From Ottelia alismoides (lineage: Eukaryota > Streptophyta > Magnoliopsida > Alismatales > Hydrocharitaceae), in NCBI GenBank assembly GCA_037367405.1, contig JAZKJV010003379.1, positions 475,981-539,980 of the forward strand: a stretch of DNA of 64,000 nucleotides. The letters are read 5' to 3'. Made by a program: the position numbers and the translations under genes. Below, one piece after another: positions 33,609 through 44,841 of this stretch (its first letter is position 1; the number at the start of each line of letters is the position of its first letter). The notes beneath the pieces were generated by a model. The model worked only from the letters and a program-made list of their open reading frames with translations, had not been told where the DNA came from and did not search any database.

Positions 33609-35062
33609 CTTGATCTGGCGAGTAGGGCGGATGAGATCTGGAAAAATTATGATCTAAAAACAAACCCCCGGTTTACCAACGCAACGCGAGCTGAAGACCG
33701 TAAAAGTTCGGTCAAATTATCTTGTCAATTTTATTTTGGTGAACACACAAATATCAGAGCGCTTACGTGACCTGTTGGGATATCCGCTGCTAACCCAACC
33801 GACTGGCCCGCACGGAAGAGTCGGTAATCAGTCGGGTCTAGCAACGGGGGGCTCTACCTAGTGTGCGGGTCACTCTCTCGCGCATACAAACCAAGCAATG
33901 AGGGGGTTGCTCTCCCCAAGACAAAATTTTTAGGGTGAGCGAGTTTTAAGGTCAATAATTTTAGCAGTCCCAATTTTATGGTTTCATTTTTTTAATATTT
34001 TTCAAAGCAAACAAATCGCCTAACGAATTTTTCGATTCTCCTGATTATTAAGTCAAAAACAGGGGGGAGAAGTCGAAAAAGCCGATGCACGAGAAATCAA
34101 TGATGCATGCAAAGTCAGAAATGCGTACCTTGCTCCAGCTCTCTACATGCAATATGATCCGCGCATAAAATAAAAGACAGAATTAAAACTAAGCTAAATG
34201 ATGCAGCGGGAAAAGCCGAGTCCTAGACGAGCACTTTCTAGCGAAGAACCGTCTAACCGGTCACCGACCTCCAAGCCAAAGAGTCCGGTCTTGGCCCGTC
34301 CCTCCCCTGCCTGACAAATCGGGGGTAGGAGAAGCGCTTTACAGGACGGGCTACGGCACGTAGGTTACGGAGGCTAGCGAGTCGGTTATTTTTATTATTT
34401 ATTTTAAGTAGGTCCAATTACGATCTATAGGAACAGATATGCAATTAGGTGTGTGGATCCTACTAGTTACGACACATTCACCAGAAAATCCTAAGTCTAG
34501 GGGCTCGAGCAAAAACCGCGAAAAACCGGAAAAGACAGTAAGAAAGAAAAAGAAAGCTGCGAAGAAAACCGCGAAAAACCACGCAAGTCCTAAAGGGTCC
34601 CCCGAGCACACCGGTGCTCGGCGAAACAGACCCGCTACGGTGGTCAAGTCTAAACAGTCCACGTCCCTGTATTATTACAATAATAATAATAAATGAAAAT
34701 CCTAATCTATCCTCACCCACTCGACTCTCTCTCTCGCTCTCTCCTGCGGCTTCGTACAGAAGGAAGCCGCCTCCAAGTTCCTCGGCTGCACCGGCTCCTC
34801 GAAAGTCGCCTCCGCGGTCCTCGGTCCCTCGCAAGACAAAGAGAAGAGTGGTCAGACCAGCAAAAATAATCAAATAATATAGAAAAGAAAGGAAAATAAA
34901 AGTGAGGGTATATATGCAAAAATGGCAAATAAAATAAACACACAAAATAACACAAAAAGAAAATATGAACAAAAGTCGCGAAAAGCCGCGAGCTCCGAAG
35001 AGCCGCGAAAAGCCGCGAAAACAAAAACGAAAATCAAAACAAACAGAACTACTAAGCCGTGC
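33609..35062 (-). other. B 5' untranslated leader
   Basis: 1.45 kb without a conserved protein frame, parallel to A's leader. The hairpin CCGAGCA-CACCGG-TGCTCGG is at 34602-34621 and the GC stem-loop region near 34300-34340. (AAT)n at 34677-34693 matches A's (ATT)n. Confidence 0.7.
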
Positions 35063-35080
35063 TCCCCGGCAACGGCGCCA
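35063..35080 (-). other. B primer binding site (tRNA-Asp)
   Basis: TGGCGCCGTTGCCGGGGA on the minus strand, complementary to the tRNA-Asp 3' end, three bases from the LTR border at 35084. Confidence 0.95.
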
Positions 35081-35083
35081 TTC

Positions 35084-38002
35084 TGATAACCGGCCTAAAT
35101 GACTAAGGTAAAGGTATAGAAATGGTCGTTGCGACCTCAATCACTCAGACTATGTATATCAAGAAAAATCAGACCACTCAAAACACGTAAAATCAATCAA
35201 GCTCAAAAGGAGCGGTCCAGCTATGAGATTAACCTGGTATAGCACCCAGGGTCGAACACAAGGAGCACGGGTTGGCCAGAGGCCTACGAAGTAGTAAAAA
35301 TAAAATAAAAGAAAAGACAAGTATTTTTAGTGGTTTTTAATGCTTTTTATATTTTTTTTGGATTTTTAAATGTGAAGAAAATAAAAGAAACACAAAATAA
35401 AGCAAGCTTCAACTAATTATTTAATGTATCAAAAATCAAGCAAAAATTCAAACAAAAATGTTTTTATGTTTTTTAGGTTTTTTAATGTTTTTGGTGAATT
35501 TTTGGGATTTTTATGAGGTGTATTTTATTTTCTAAAAATCAAACAGTACTAAAAAGACAAGGTACTGTCCAGCCAGGCCCAAAACCCAAAGATAAAATAT
35601 CTAAGGATCTCAGAGGGGCCTGGAGGTAATTTTCCTGTATACTAGAGAAAATAAGGAAAATTTGAGCACTAAGATTATTGTTTTTGGATTTTTAGATTAT
35701 TTACTATGATTTTTATGAGTTTTTAGGTGTTTTTGAATTTTTAGGGTTTTTAAGCAATGAAAAATAGCCAAAATTGGCTAGAAAATCAAAACACACAAAA
35801 GAAACATTACCTAATTTTTATGGAATTTTTGAGGGGGTTTTTATATTTTTTTGGGATTTTTAATCCTAGACAGTAGCTAAAATAGAGGTTTTTGAATTTT
35901 TAAAAATAACAAATAAAATAAAAAATGTCCTCAAAAATTCTCAAAAATCCTACAACATGGCAGGAGCCATGTGTCAAATTTTCATCGAATTTGGAGGTGA
36001 TTTGATATTTTATTCAAAGATCAAAAGGGGGCACTGTGCACAGGGACTGAAGTGCAAATACCCGAAGTTCTGGAGGTCCAGGTGCAATTTTCCCAGCAAG
36101 TCACGCGTGTGGCGCGTGCCTGGGACACTCAGGGACCTTCTGGTAATAAAAACAAGTCCTAGGACCTTTTGGTAACTCAGGCTCCGGCGAGGTCGACGGA
36201 GGAGAGCTCCTGGCCTAGATGTGGGGAGGCCTCAGATGGCCTCCTCTGGACCTACAAAGTAGCTCAAGAGCTTCGCGGGTCGAGGGCAAAATGCCTCGAC
36301 CCGGTTAGGTGGTGCGGGGGTGAGCGATGCGTCGGGGTGAGCGAGCTCCGGCGAGCGACGGATGGTGGAGCTCGAACCCCAGCTCCTATGCGAGCTGGGT
36401 TGAACGAAGGGGCGGAGAAGGTGCGTGGAGGGATGGCGAAGGTGACTGGGTGTTCCGATGATCGAACGGATACGCGATATGGTCGGAATCAACGGAATAC
36501 GGCGAAGCTACGATTTGGGGGAAACAAGAAATTAGGCGAACTGGAAAAGCTAGAAGGTTACCTGGGCGGTGTGGTAGACTGTGCTGGAGCTGAGGTAGCT
36601 CCTGGTCGTGGCCTCGAAGGTCGTCAAGTCCTGAGGCTCGAGCTCCTGCACGGGGCGGAGCACGGCGGCGCTACGTCGCCGGATCAGTGGTCCGACCACC
36701 TCCTCCTCGCTGCAACACGGGCAATCGAGAGCTGTCACCTCAGGGACTGCGGTGGAGGTCACGGGACGAAGGGTGGAGAGCCAAAGATGCGTGAAAACGG
36801 GGGCGGAGCTGAGATTAAGTATGCTGGCGGGTCCGGGAAGAAGGGCGCGGGTAGGACGAGCTGGTGCGTGGATCCCGAGGCGAAGGCTCCGACGAAGCTC
36901 TCGGATATGACGTGAGCATTCCGGACCCGGAGTTGGAGCGAAAAGGATTTGGGTCTGCATGGGAAAAGTCCGAGAACATGGGTCGGGCACAGCAGACCCA
37001 GCTCTGGTGGTCCTGGGGGGGGAGTTGACCGGGGGTCAACAATCCCCCGTGGACCAATCAGAGCCCGCCAAGCTTTGAATTTTTATTTGATTTTTTTGGG
37101 CCATAAAATGACCGAATTTTCAAAAACTTAAAACATGAAATATTTTTAATTTATTTTTTTCTATTTTTTTGTGATTTTTAATTAATTTTTGGAAATAAAA
37201 ATAAGGTATTTACATATTAGGGCTATATATAGGTATACATACAATATAGGGTTTTTAATTTTGATTTTTTTAATTAGTTATTTCTATACATTTTTATTAC
37301 TATTTTATATTTTATTTATTTATAGAATAAAATGAGGAATAAAAAGATATTTTTATTTTATTTTTATTATTTATATATATAAGGGAAATAAATAGTTATG
37401 TACAACTATATACATGGTATATATACAATGTATTTTTGTATTTTTAATTTTGTAATTTTTATTTGATTTTTGTTTTGTTTCTTTTTATTTATTTATTTAC
37501 AAAATATAGAATAGAATATTTACAAGAAGTTTTGAAAATAAATAAATTTATTTACAAGGTTAAACACATGTAGAAGCATGGTCTATATACATGGTGAAGG
37601 GATATTTTTGAATTTTTGATTTTTAGCTTTTTGTTTTGTTTTTAATAGTTTCTAGATATATACAAAAATGTACAAGCATATTTTTGGGTGAGGAAAATAT
37701 AATTTATTTATTTACAAAAATCTATACACATGAGCCCCTATCTCCCTCTACTTGGCCTTTATGCGGTCAGGCCCATGCTGAGCCCTCCCTTGGGTTAGGT
37801 TGCTCAATATTTATTCTAAATATTTCCCTCTTTTTCTTTTTCCTCTTTATTCTTTTATTTTTGCACAAAAACATGCTAATTATAGGTTTTTACAAAATGC
37901 ATGCTTTTGCTAATTATTCCTATTTACAAGTATCTACATGCATTTGCATAGGTTTTTGTAGCTAAAATATAAGAATAAAGAGTGATGAATGGGTATTCAT
38001 CA
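35084..38002 (-). mobile_element. Element B 5' LTR (right copy, 2919 bp, internal deletion)
   Basis: Nearly identical to the left copy except that about 736 bp are missing at 36178/36179 (left-copy positions about 22147-22882). The loss takes most of the TTTGCA...CCCCTG array and part of the leader after the putative intron. W-box pair 37024-37040, TATA-like element 36815-36821 and GT...AG segment 36252-36561 remain. LTRs of one element are identical when inserted, so the deletion came later. Confidence 0.93.
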
Positions 38003-38007
38003 GGGCT
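38003..38007. repeat. Element B target site duplication, right copy
   Basis: GGGCT, equal to 21047-21051. Removing B and one copy restores A's LTR sequence as seen near 6950-6954. Confidence 0.95.
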
Positions 38008-39181
38008 CATGTGTGTAAATATTTATGTAAATAAATAAAAGTATTTTCCTCACAAAAATAGACTCAAATTGGCCTGTAAATATTTGTATATATTTTTAAA
38101 TATAAAAACAAGATAAAAATATAAAAATAAAAAAGAAGACAAAAACATCACTCACCATATATATAGACCATCCACATTTATATTTATTTAGCTAAGTAAA
38201 TAAATAAGATTAATTTCCAAAATTTTTGTAAATATTCTATATAGTGTGAATGAATAAAATAAATTAAAACAAAAACAAAATAAAAACAACAAAAATAAAA
38301 ATCCAAAAAGACTTTGTAAATATACCATGTATATAAATGTACATATGTATTTATTTCACCTATGTATATAAATAATAAAAACAAAATAAAAATGTCTTTT
38401 TATTCCTTATTTTATAATATAAATAAATAAAATATAAAATGGGAGTAAAATTGTATAAAAATAACAATTAAAAATCAAAAATTAAAGTCTTATACATTGT
38501 ATATATACCTATATCTAACCCTACTATGTACATACCTTATTTTTATTTCAAAATTAATTAAAAATCACTAAAAAATAGAAAAAAAATAAAAGAAAAATGT
38601 TTCATGTTTTAACTTTCCCCTAATTCGGCCATTTGCTGCCCTTAATTTCACTTCCAAAAACCAGCCACGTGGCCTTCACCCATTGGCCCTTGGGATTGTT
38701 GACCGCCCGGTTAACTGCCCCCCCAGGACCACTTCCCACGGGCTTAGGCACCCGATCCGATTTCCCCCTTTTTTAGCGCCTAAACCCGATTCATCCCCAC
38801 CTAAACCCTGGGTCAGATCCGTCCATGGTATATCCGAGATCCTCACTGGAGCCTCCACATCGGGATCCACGCGCTCCAGTGCCCTACCCGCTCCCTTCTT
38901 CCCGGACCCTCCAGCGTACTTAAGCCGAGCTCCGCCACCTCCATTTCCTATCTTTGGCCATTCGCTTCCACCCCCAGTGAGCTCCAGCACGTGAGGGAGA
39001 GTGACAGCTTGCTTCCCGTGCTGTTGAAGCGAGGAGAGGGACCGGATTCCATTGATCCGGTGAGTATCGCCGCCTTGCTCCGCCCAGAGCCGGAGCTCGA
39101 GCCACGGAGGGAGACGCTCCTCGAGGCGACGACCCAGAGCACCGCCAGCTCACCCCCAGTCTCATCGACCACCCAGGTAGC
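38008..39181 (+). mobile_element. A 3' LTR, piece 2
   Basis: Continues A's LTR from the base after B's site to the putative splice donor. G-box and W-box pair at 38665-38715, with one W-box base changed relative to the 5' copy. The last five bases, GTAGC (39177-39181), are element C's TSD. Confidence 0.95.
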
Positions 39182-40325
39182 TGATGAATCCACATTTCAT
39201 CATCTTTATTCTATCATTTTGGCACCAAAAACCCTAGCAAATGCCTATAAATAGCATTAAATAGAGCATCTTAGCATTCATGCATGTGCATCATATTAGT
39301 GTGTAAAATACTGTAATTGAAGCCAAAATTATAGAATAAATAAATAAAAGAAAACGAATAAAATATTGGAAATATTTTATGACCCGAAACCCCGAGACCT
39401 AGGCATCTTGATGAATAGGTCGACAAGGAATAAAGTAGGGGGAGATAAGGGCCAAATACCTATATGTATTCTATTCATTCTTTATTCATTTTGGGATCTA
39501 TTTTTGGTTCCACGTTTTATACATCAAATAAAGAAACTTTGTACATGAAAGTTGTAGATAATTTAATAAAGAAAAATACAAAATTGATTTCACAAAAAAA
39601 TAATGTACAGATAAAAAGTTATGGTCTGAATAAGAATCCAGAATCCCAACTTCCCAGACCCGTATCTCACAACTGACAACTCCAAATGCAGCATACTCAC
39701 CTTTAATTGTATATAGAATAAAATAATCTATCCAATGGCAGTGGTTTCGCATTTGGCGGAGCTACGATTTGAAAGTTGAGTTTTGGACCCCTTTGTACTT
39801 TGTACAGATTAAAATATTCAATTTATTATTTGTTTATTATTTTTATAATTTTATATTTTTATGATGTTGTAACTATTACTTATAATAAATATGTGTATTA
39901 AAATTAGAATAAAAATGCAAAGAGAATTCAAAATAAAAATACTTGTATATAGGTTACGTAGGTATATTACCTATACCCATACCTGCATAACACCTATTTA
40001 TATTTTATTAAATGTACAAAACACATCAATAAAATAAAATAAAAATATATTTGTGTATATAAAAGTATTCTATGATTTTATAAAATACTAAAAAAATAAT
40101 AACATTAAAATACATAAAATAAAAATAAAATGCTAAAACACATGGGTATTATACCTATAAAGGGCTAAAAAGTGAACTTGTAAAAATGAGGCTCATAAAA
40201 ATAATTAAAATTCGTAATAAGATACTTCATAAATTAATAAACATTTTTTATTTTTTAACCAAAACGAAATTCATTAATTTACTATTTTATTTCGATTTTT
40301 GAAATACTTTTTTTGAGGATTTTTT

Positions 40326-40384
40326 CCTGGTTGGTCCACGTGGACCAACCAGGTTGGTCTGACAGTTGACCTAGGTCAACTGTC
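40326..40384 (+). promoter_or_regulatory. C 5' LTR: two adjacent perfect palindromes with G-box and W-boxes
   Basis: 40326-40353 is a perfect 28-bp palindrome centred on CCACGTGG, with CCAACC arms. Seven bases on, 40361-40384 is a perfect 24-bp palindrome, GACAGTTGACCT and its complement, giving two facing W-boxes (TTGACC). The 3' LTR copies are 55412-55439 (one mismatch) and 55447-55470 (perfect). Confidence 0.8.
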
Positions 40385-40779
40385 TGACCTTCTCCTCCAG
40401 GCTTGTCAGAGAGGTTTTGTCCCATCTTTGCGCCATTTCCTAGGCTTGACCTTGCACTAATCCATGATGAGGTCTTCTGCATTTTTGCTCCTCGATCAAT
40501 GGTGATTCACGCCCTAGTGAAATCTGGGGCTGAAGACCACTGATCGAGGCGGTTCGAGCCTCGTCTTCCCCGCCATTCGTCAACCCTACAAAAAGAACCT
40601 CCCGACTTCGATTTGAATCTAATCCTTCTTCCGCCTTTTTCAATCGAAAACCCCTACCTCTTCGTGCTCTTCGTGACAGGAGGAGTCGAATCGACCCGGG
40701 GTTCGAGCTGATTGGTGTAGAATCGAAGTGATTCACCCCCTCGCCGGAGCTCCGCCGCTCTTTGCAGCCGTCGTCTCTG

Positions 40780-41151
40780 GTGAGTCTCCTTCTCTTTTCT
40801 CTTCGTTTTCTTGTAGTTGTAGCGTAGATTAGGTTAACCCAGTAGCAGTTTTGCTTGTCGTTCACCCAATCGCCGTGAATCGTTGATCAAAGCCACGATG
40901 GAGCTGAGCTCCGCCTTCCATTTCCAGCCACTCCAGTCTCCTACCGCCGCCAAGACCACCTCCGTTATCTCCCCCGTCACTCCTTCATCCCGCAGCACCC
41001 TCCATTCATCTCGATCTCGCTCAGATCGAGTCGACCGAGCTCCCTTCTCCGCCGTTCGCCGGAGCTCATCGCTCAACCCACTCTTCGCCCCCATTGGATC
41101 ACCCGAGACCCCCATTTTGCTCGCCTGGTTTTTGCGAACTTAACCCTGCAG
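40780..41151 (+). other. Putative leader intron in C 5' LTR (372 nt)
   Basis: Donor-like TCTCTG|GTGAGT, a near-consensus plant donor, and acceptor-like CTTAACCCTGCAG|GTCC with a branch-like CTTAAC just upstream. The 3' LTR copy is 55866-56235 (370 nt). Confidence 0.5.
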
Positions 41152-41640
41152 GTCCAGACCCAAAGAAGGCTCCATCGACCATCATTGACTCCAGGCTCCT
41201 CCGCCCAGGTCGCCTTCCTCGTACGACCGCTTCACGCCGCCTCCGCCTCGACGGAGGCCATCATCTGATGCGGAAGGATCCCAAGATCCTTTTGCCCTTG
41301 ATCTGGGGGTCGGAGCGGCCGTGTGTCGGCCGCAGTCGCCGTTCGAAGCTCGCCGGGGAGGTGTTCTTCGTGAACCTCCCCCTGCCGTTGGATCAGAAGC
41401 CTCCTCCAGACGCGAAGCCAGCCGTCCGATCGCCTGTGGCTCCCCGTCGTTGGATTGACCGTCCACGATTTAATCTCAGCCGTCCACGACGAAGGGGTAC
41501 CAGCCGCTCGATCTTCGCCACGTGTCCAAGTGAATCGCCATCGGCCGCACGATCGAGCCCGTGGGTATTTTGCATCTTCTACCCACGACTTTTTGCATTT
41601 ACTTTTTAGTCTAAAAACTTTCGCCTGTAGCTTAAAAAGT

Positions 41641-41975
41641 TTTGTAATATTTGCATTTAGGCCCTCATGCTTTCACTATTTGCACTTCAGTCCACGCCAC
41701 GTCACCTCACGTGACTGGGGCGCGTGCTTCTTGGGCATTTTGCACTATTTATCCTGAACATTTATGCATTTGCAGTTATACCCCTGTGCGTGGTTATTTA
41801 AATATGTTTGTGGGTTAATTGCATGTATGTCCTGCCGGGTTTTGATATTTACAAATATGCCCCTGTGAATGAAATATCACGTGTTCTGCACGTGTCTCTT
41901 TGGTGAAAATTGCTGCTAAGCTCCTGGATGTTTATATAATTACATTTATACCCCTGCTAGGCTTTGAATTTTTGT
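41641..41975 (+). repeat. C 5' LTR array of TTTGCA...CCCCTG units
   Basis: Eight units, among them TTTGCATTTAGGCCCTCA near 41651, TTTGCAGTTATACCCCTG near 41769, ATTGCATGTATGTCCTGC near 41818 and ATTACATTTATACCCCTG near 41939. The 3' LTR copy is at about 56727-57045. Confidence 0.8.
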
Positions 41976-43027
41976 ATGCTTGATCTATTTATTTCACGCT
42001 CATTTAATCGCCAAAAATTCCCAAAAAATAGGTTTAAGCTCCTGTTTGCTTCTACTTTCACGCCATATTTTTAGTTTTTAATTTTATTGTATTTTTATAT
42101 TTATTAAAAATCAAAAACATGTTGTTTAAGCACTGTCTAGATTAGTAAATACCAAAAAAATATTAAAAGGTCTTAAAAAATTCCAAAAATATTTTCTGTT
42201 GTGTGTTTTGACCTGCTTTAATTTCAACCCAAAATTCACTAAAAATCTCAAAAGAAAAACCTTAAAAATTTAAAAACGCTCAAAAACTTCAAAAATATCT
42301 ATAAAATTGTAGAAAACTCCAAAAATAGTAAACTCAGTTCCTGTTTACTCCATATTTTATTCTCTTTATTTGAAAATTAGTGTGAAAAATTCTGGTTGCT
42401 GTTTGCTATTTTTAACTCCCATTTTACTCACAGCCAGCACAATTTTCACTGTTTTCCCTTATTTCAGTATTTAAAAATACCAAAAACATTTGAAAAATAC
42501 CCAAAAAATCACAAAAACAGTAAAAAATCCTAAAAATATCAAAAACATTTTATTTCTGAATTTTTGGTTATTTTTGCACATTTTATTAAATACTTTATCT
42601 TGTCTTTTATTTCCTTGTCTTTAAATTCCAATATTGAAAAAGAATTAAAAAAATATAAAATATAAAATTATAAAAGTCGGAAAATTAAAAATCAAAATAC
42701 AAAATTAAAAATTAAAAATTAAATAAAAAAATTTTAAAATTAAAAACCCACAAAAAAAGAAAGTAGATTGGATAAGTTGTGTATTAGACCTAGGATTGGA
42801 TTTTTATCTATGCTCTACACCCTTGCTTCCTGAGTTCGACCCCTACTTGCTTACCATTGTACGTCTTTAGTAGGGTATAATAAATTTTAATCCTTGCTAT
42901 TCATTCCTTGATTGATTGTGTGGGTTAATTGTTGAAGAACGAAAAGGCTTGAGTAGTCGCATCAGCGACAGTGAGTCTGACTTGTCAGACCACTATTTAG
43001 CGGCTCTCGCTTTTCTCGCTTTTCAAA

Positions 43028-43045
43028 TGGCACCGTTGCCGGGGA
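43028..43045 (+). other. C primer binding site (tRNA-Asp, one mismatch)
   Basis: TGGCACCGTTGCCGGGGA, two bases after the LTR. One base differs from the tRNA-Asp complement found in A and B (GCGCC to GCACC), a CpG-type G-to-A change. Confidence 0.92.
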
Positions 43046-44841
43046 GCATCGGCTTGTAGAGTACCTTTTGGGTCTTTTAGTTACTTAGCCATTTTTGATT
43101 ACTTGTCTCTTGTGTATTATCTGTTTTGAACCGTCTGACATCTCTTTTGTTTTCTTGCGAGGGACCACTGACCGAGGAGGATCGCCTAGGGGATCCTGCG
43201 CAGCCTTGGGAGGAGGAGCCGGCTATTCTACCCTAGCCGGCAGGAGAGAGCAGGAGGGCTAGAGAGAGAGAGAGATAGTTGCTTTTCATTTTTTGTGAGA
43301 GAGTGATTTGATTATTTGTAATAATACATGACTTGGACACTTGAACACTTCGGGCCTAATTTCCGGGTGTTTGTTCACCCGGGGGCTCACCGCGGCTTTC
43401 TCGTGTTTTATCGACTGTCAATTTCCGGTTTTGTTTTCTTTTTCATTCCTTTTGTGGATTGAGCTCTTAGATTTAGGCATTGCTTGATCGCTTAGATTAG
43501 GTCCAAACACCTTAACAACAATTGCATGTACCTATAGATCGTGCTTGGACTTAGTTTAATTAAACAGCGAAGTCACTCTTCCTTGATCCGCGCGCCGCGA
43601 GCTCTCCCTGTAAAGCGCTTTCTCCTAACTCAAGTGTGTTGAGCAGAGGAGGGGTGAGCCTAGACCGGACCTTAGGATTAGAGTTGAGTGATTAGCTTGT
43701 GGTTCTTCACGCTAGCAGTTGCCTATCTTAGGACGATTTCCGCATTGCATACCGGCATGTAGATTAGGTTTATAAATTTCTGCTTTGCATCCCGCATGGA
43801 GAGAGCTAGGATTCGTTGTAAGTCTTCTTACTTTGCATCCATCATTTAGGCACAAAGGTGAGATTTCCATCTTGGTGCCGACTTGCATTGGCTTTTCCCG
43901 ACTCTTTTCTCCCTCTGATTTTGGATAAATTAGGATAAAGAAAATACAAAATCGTTAGGCGTTTGTTTGAATCTACTCAAAAGAAGTGATAACACCAAAA
44001 AAATTAAAAAAGGGACTGCTAAGAAAATTTTGACCTAAATAAAATTGGTAATTGGACTCATTGATTGGGGATAGTAACACCCTCACTTGTTTTCAGGTTG
44101 CATGGGAAGGTCTCCTTCCAAGTGAGGTGAGCGCTTCGTAAGGATTAGAGCCAAAAACCCAACTTGTGGCTGCCTTGTGTATCGCCTAGATTTCCGAAGT
44201 ATTGGCGCTACTATCGTACGTAGTCGAGTAGGGCTTGGTCGCCATTGGTGACTCACTATTGTGTGAGCATCGACCTTGTCCGAAGTACCGAGCATAGGCC
44301 ACGCCTTCACGGGGGTGTCTGTCTCACCGGCTGCGTCCGAGTAGGATCTTGCACGCTCACGGGTGATTCCGTTGCGAGCAAGGTCCGAAGTATCGGTTTC
44401 GCCTATCGGCTTCCTCCCTCTAATTCTTTGGCTGAGTAGGGATCCAGGAAGGGTTACAAGGACCTTAAAAAACGCAAGTTACAGGTTACACAGGAGGAGG
44501 ACAAGTACGGGAATACTTTTCCGGCAGTACTCTCGCTCCTATAGGCGTAGCGCTCTAAGGACTCGTTGAAAGATAAATTCCTGAAATCAAGATAAAAACT
44601 ACAAAGATAAAAGCCGAACTTTCACGGCTTCACGCGTCGAGTTGGTGAACTCCCTTGTCTTGTGTTTGGTTGCTAGTTACATTTAGGTCAAAGATCAAAA
44701 ATATCGCGCCTTTGCGCAAATTTTGTTCCCCTTCTATCTTACCCTTGCTCATTGTGAGCCTTCTACTGTTTTGCAATCCTCTTTATTTCTTGTTACCTTC
44801 ATGCTCTTCATCCAACATCCTTTCCTCTTGATCTTCTCAAG
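43046..44841 (+). other. C 5' untranslated leader
   Basis: 1.8 kb, no conserved frame. Hairpin CCGGGTG-TTTGTT-CACCCGG at 43363-43382 followed by a G-run, in the position of A's 10849-10868 hairpin. The block around 43615-43680 resembles A's 11115-11180 (AAAGCGCTTTCTCCTA; CAGAGGAGGGGT; GACCGGACCTT). Confidence 0.7.

Larger units (their letters stand above)
21052..38002 (-). mobile_element. Element B: Athila-type retrotransposon nested in A's 3' LTR
   Basis: Minus strand, 16,951 bp. 3' LTR on the left (21052-24706), 5' LTR on the right (35084-38002), tRNA-Asp primer site 35063-35080. The TSD GGGCT at 21047-21051 and 38003-38007 rejoins A's LTR exactly. Proteins are close to those of A, so the two belong to the same or sister families, although their LTR sequences differ. 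Few differences separate its LTRs (I counted ten in the first ~900 aligned bases, plus one 736-bp deletion), so it is probably the youngest element here. Confidence 0.95.
39182..43025 (+). mobile_element. Element C 5' LTR (3844 bp)
   Basis: Starts TGATGAA-TCCACAT-TTCATCA and ends CGCTTTTCA. Layout as in A: AT-rich U3 with CTATAAATAG at 39246-39255 (probably too near the LTR start to be the main promoter), palindromes 40326-40384, GC-rich leader with the GT...AG segment, TTTGCA...CCCCTG array about 41641-41975, AT-rich tail, TTCGACCCCTA near 42835. Confidence 0.94.

Noticed and set aside
36169..36915. 248-codon open frame in B's right LTR (also 7568-8161, 58136-58765, 23032-23619)
   Set aside because: GC-rich, low-stop LTR leader DNA; the frames run over a deletion junction or antisense to the LTR, and the translations are not conserved between LTR families.
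39246..39255. CTATAAATAG in the C LTR as main promoter
   Set aside because: Only about 65 bp from the LTR start, leaving almost no U3; the other families have no TATA box there. It cannot be excluded.
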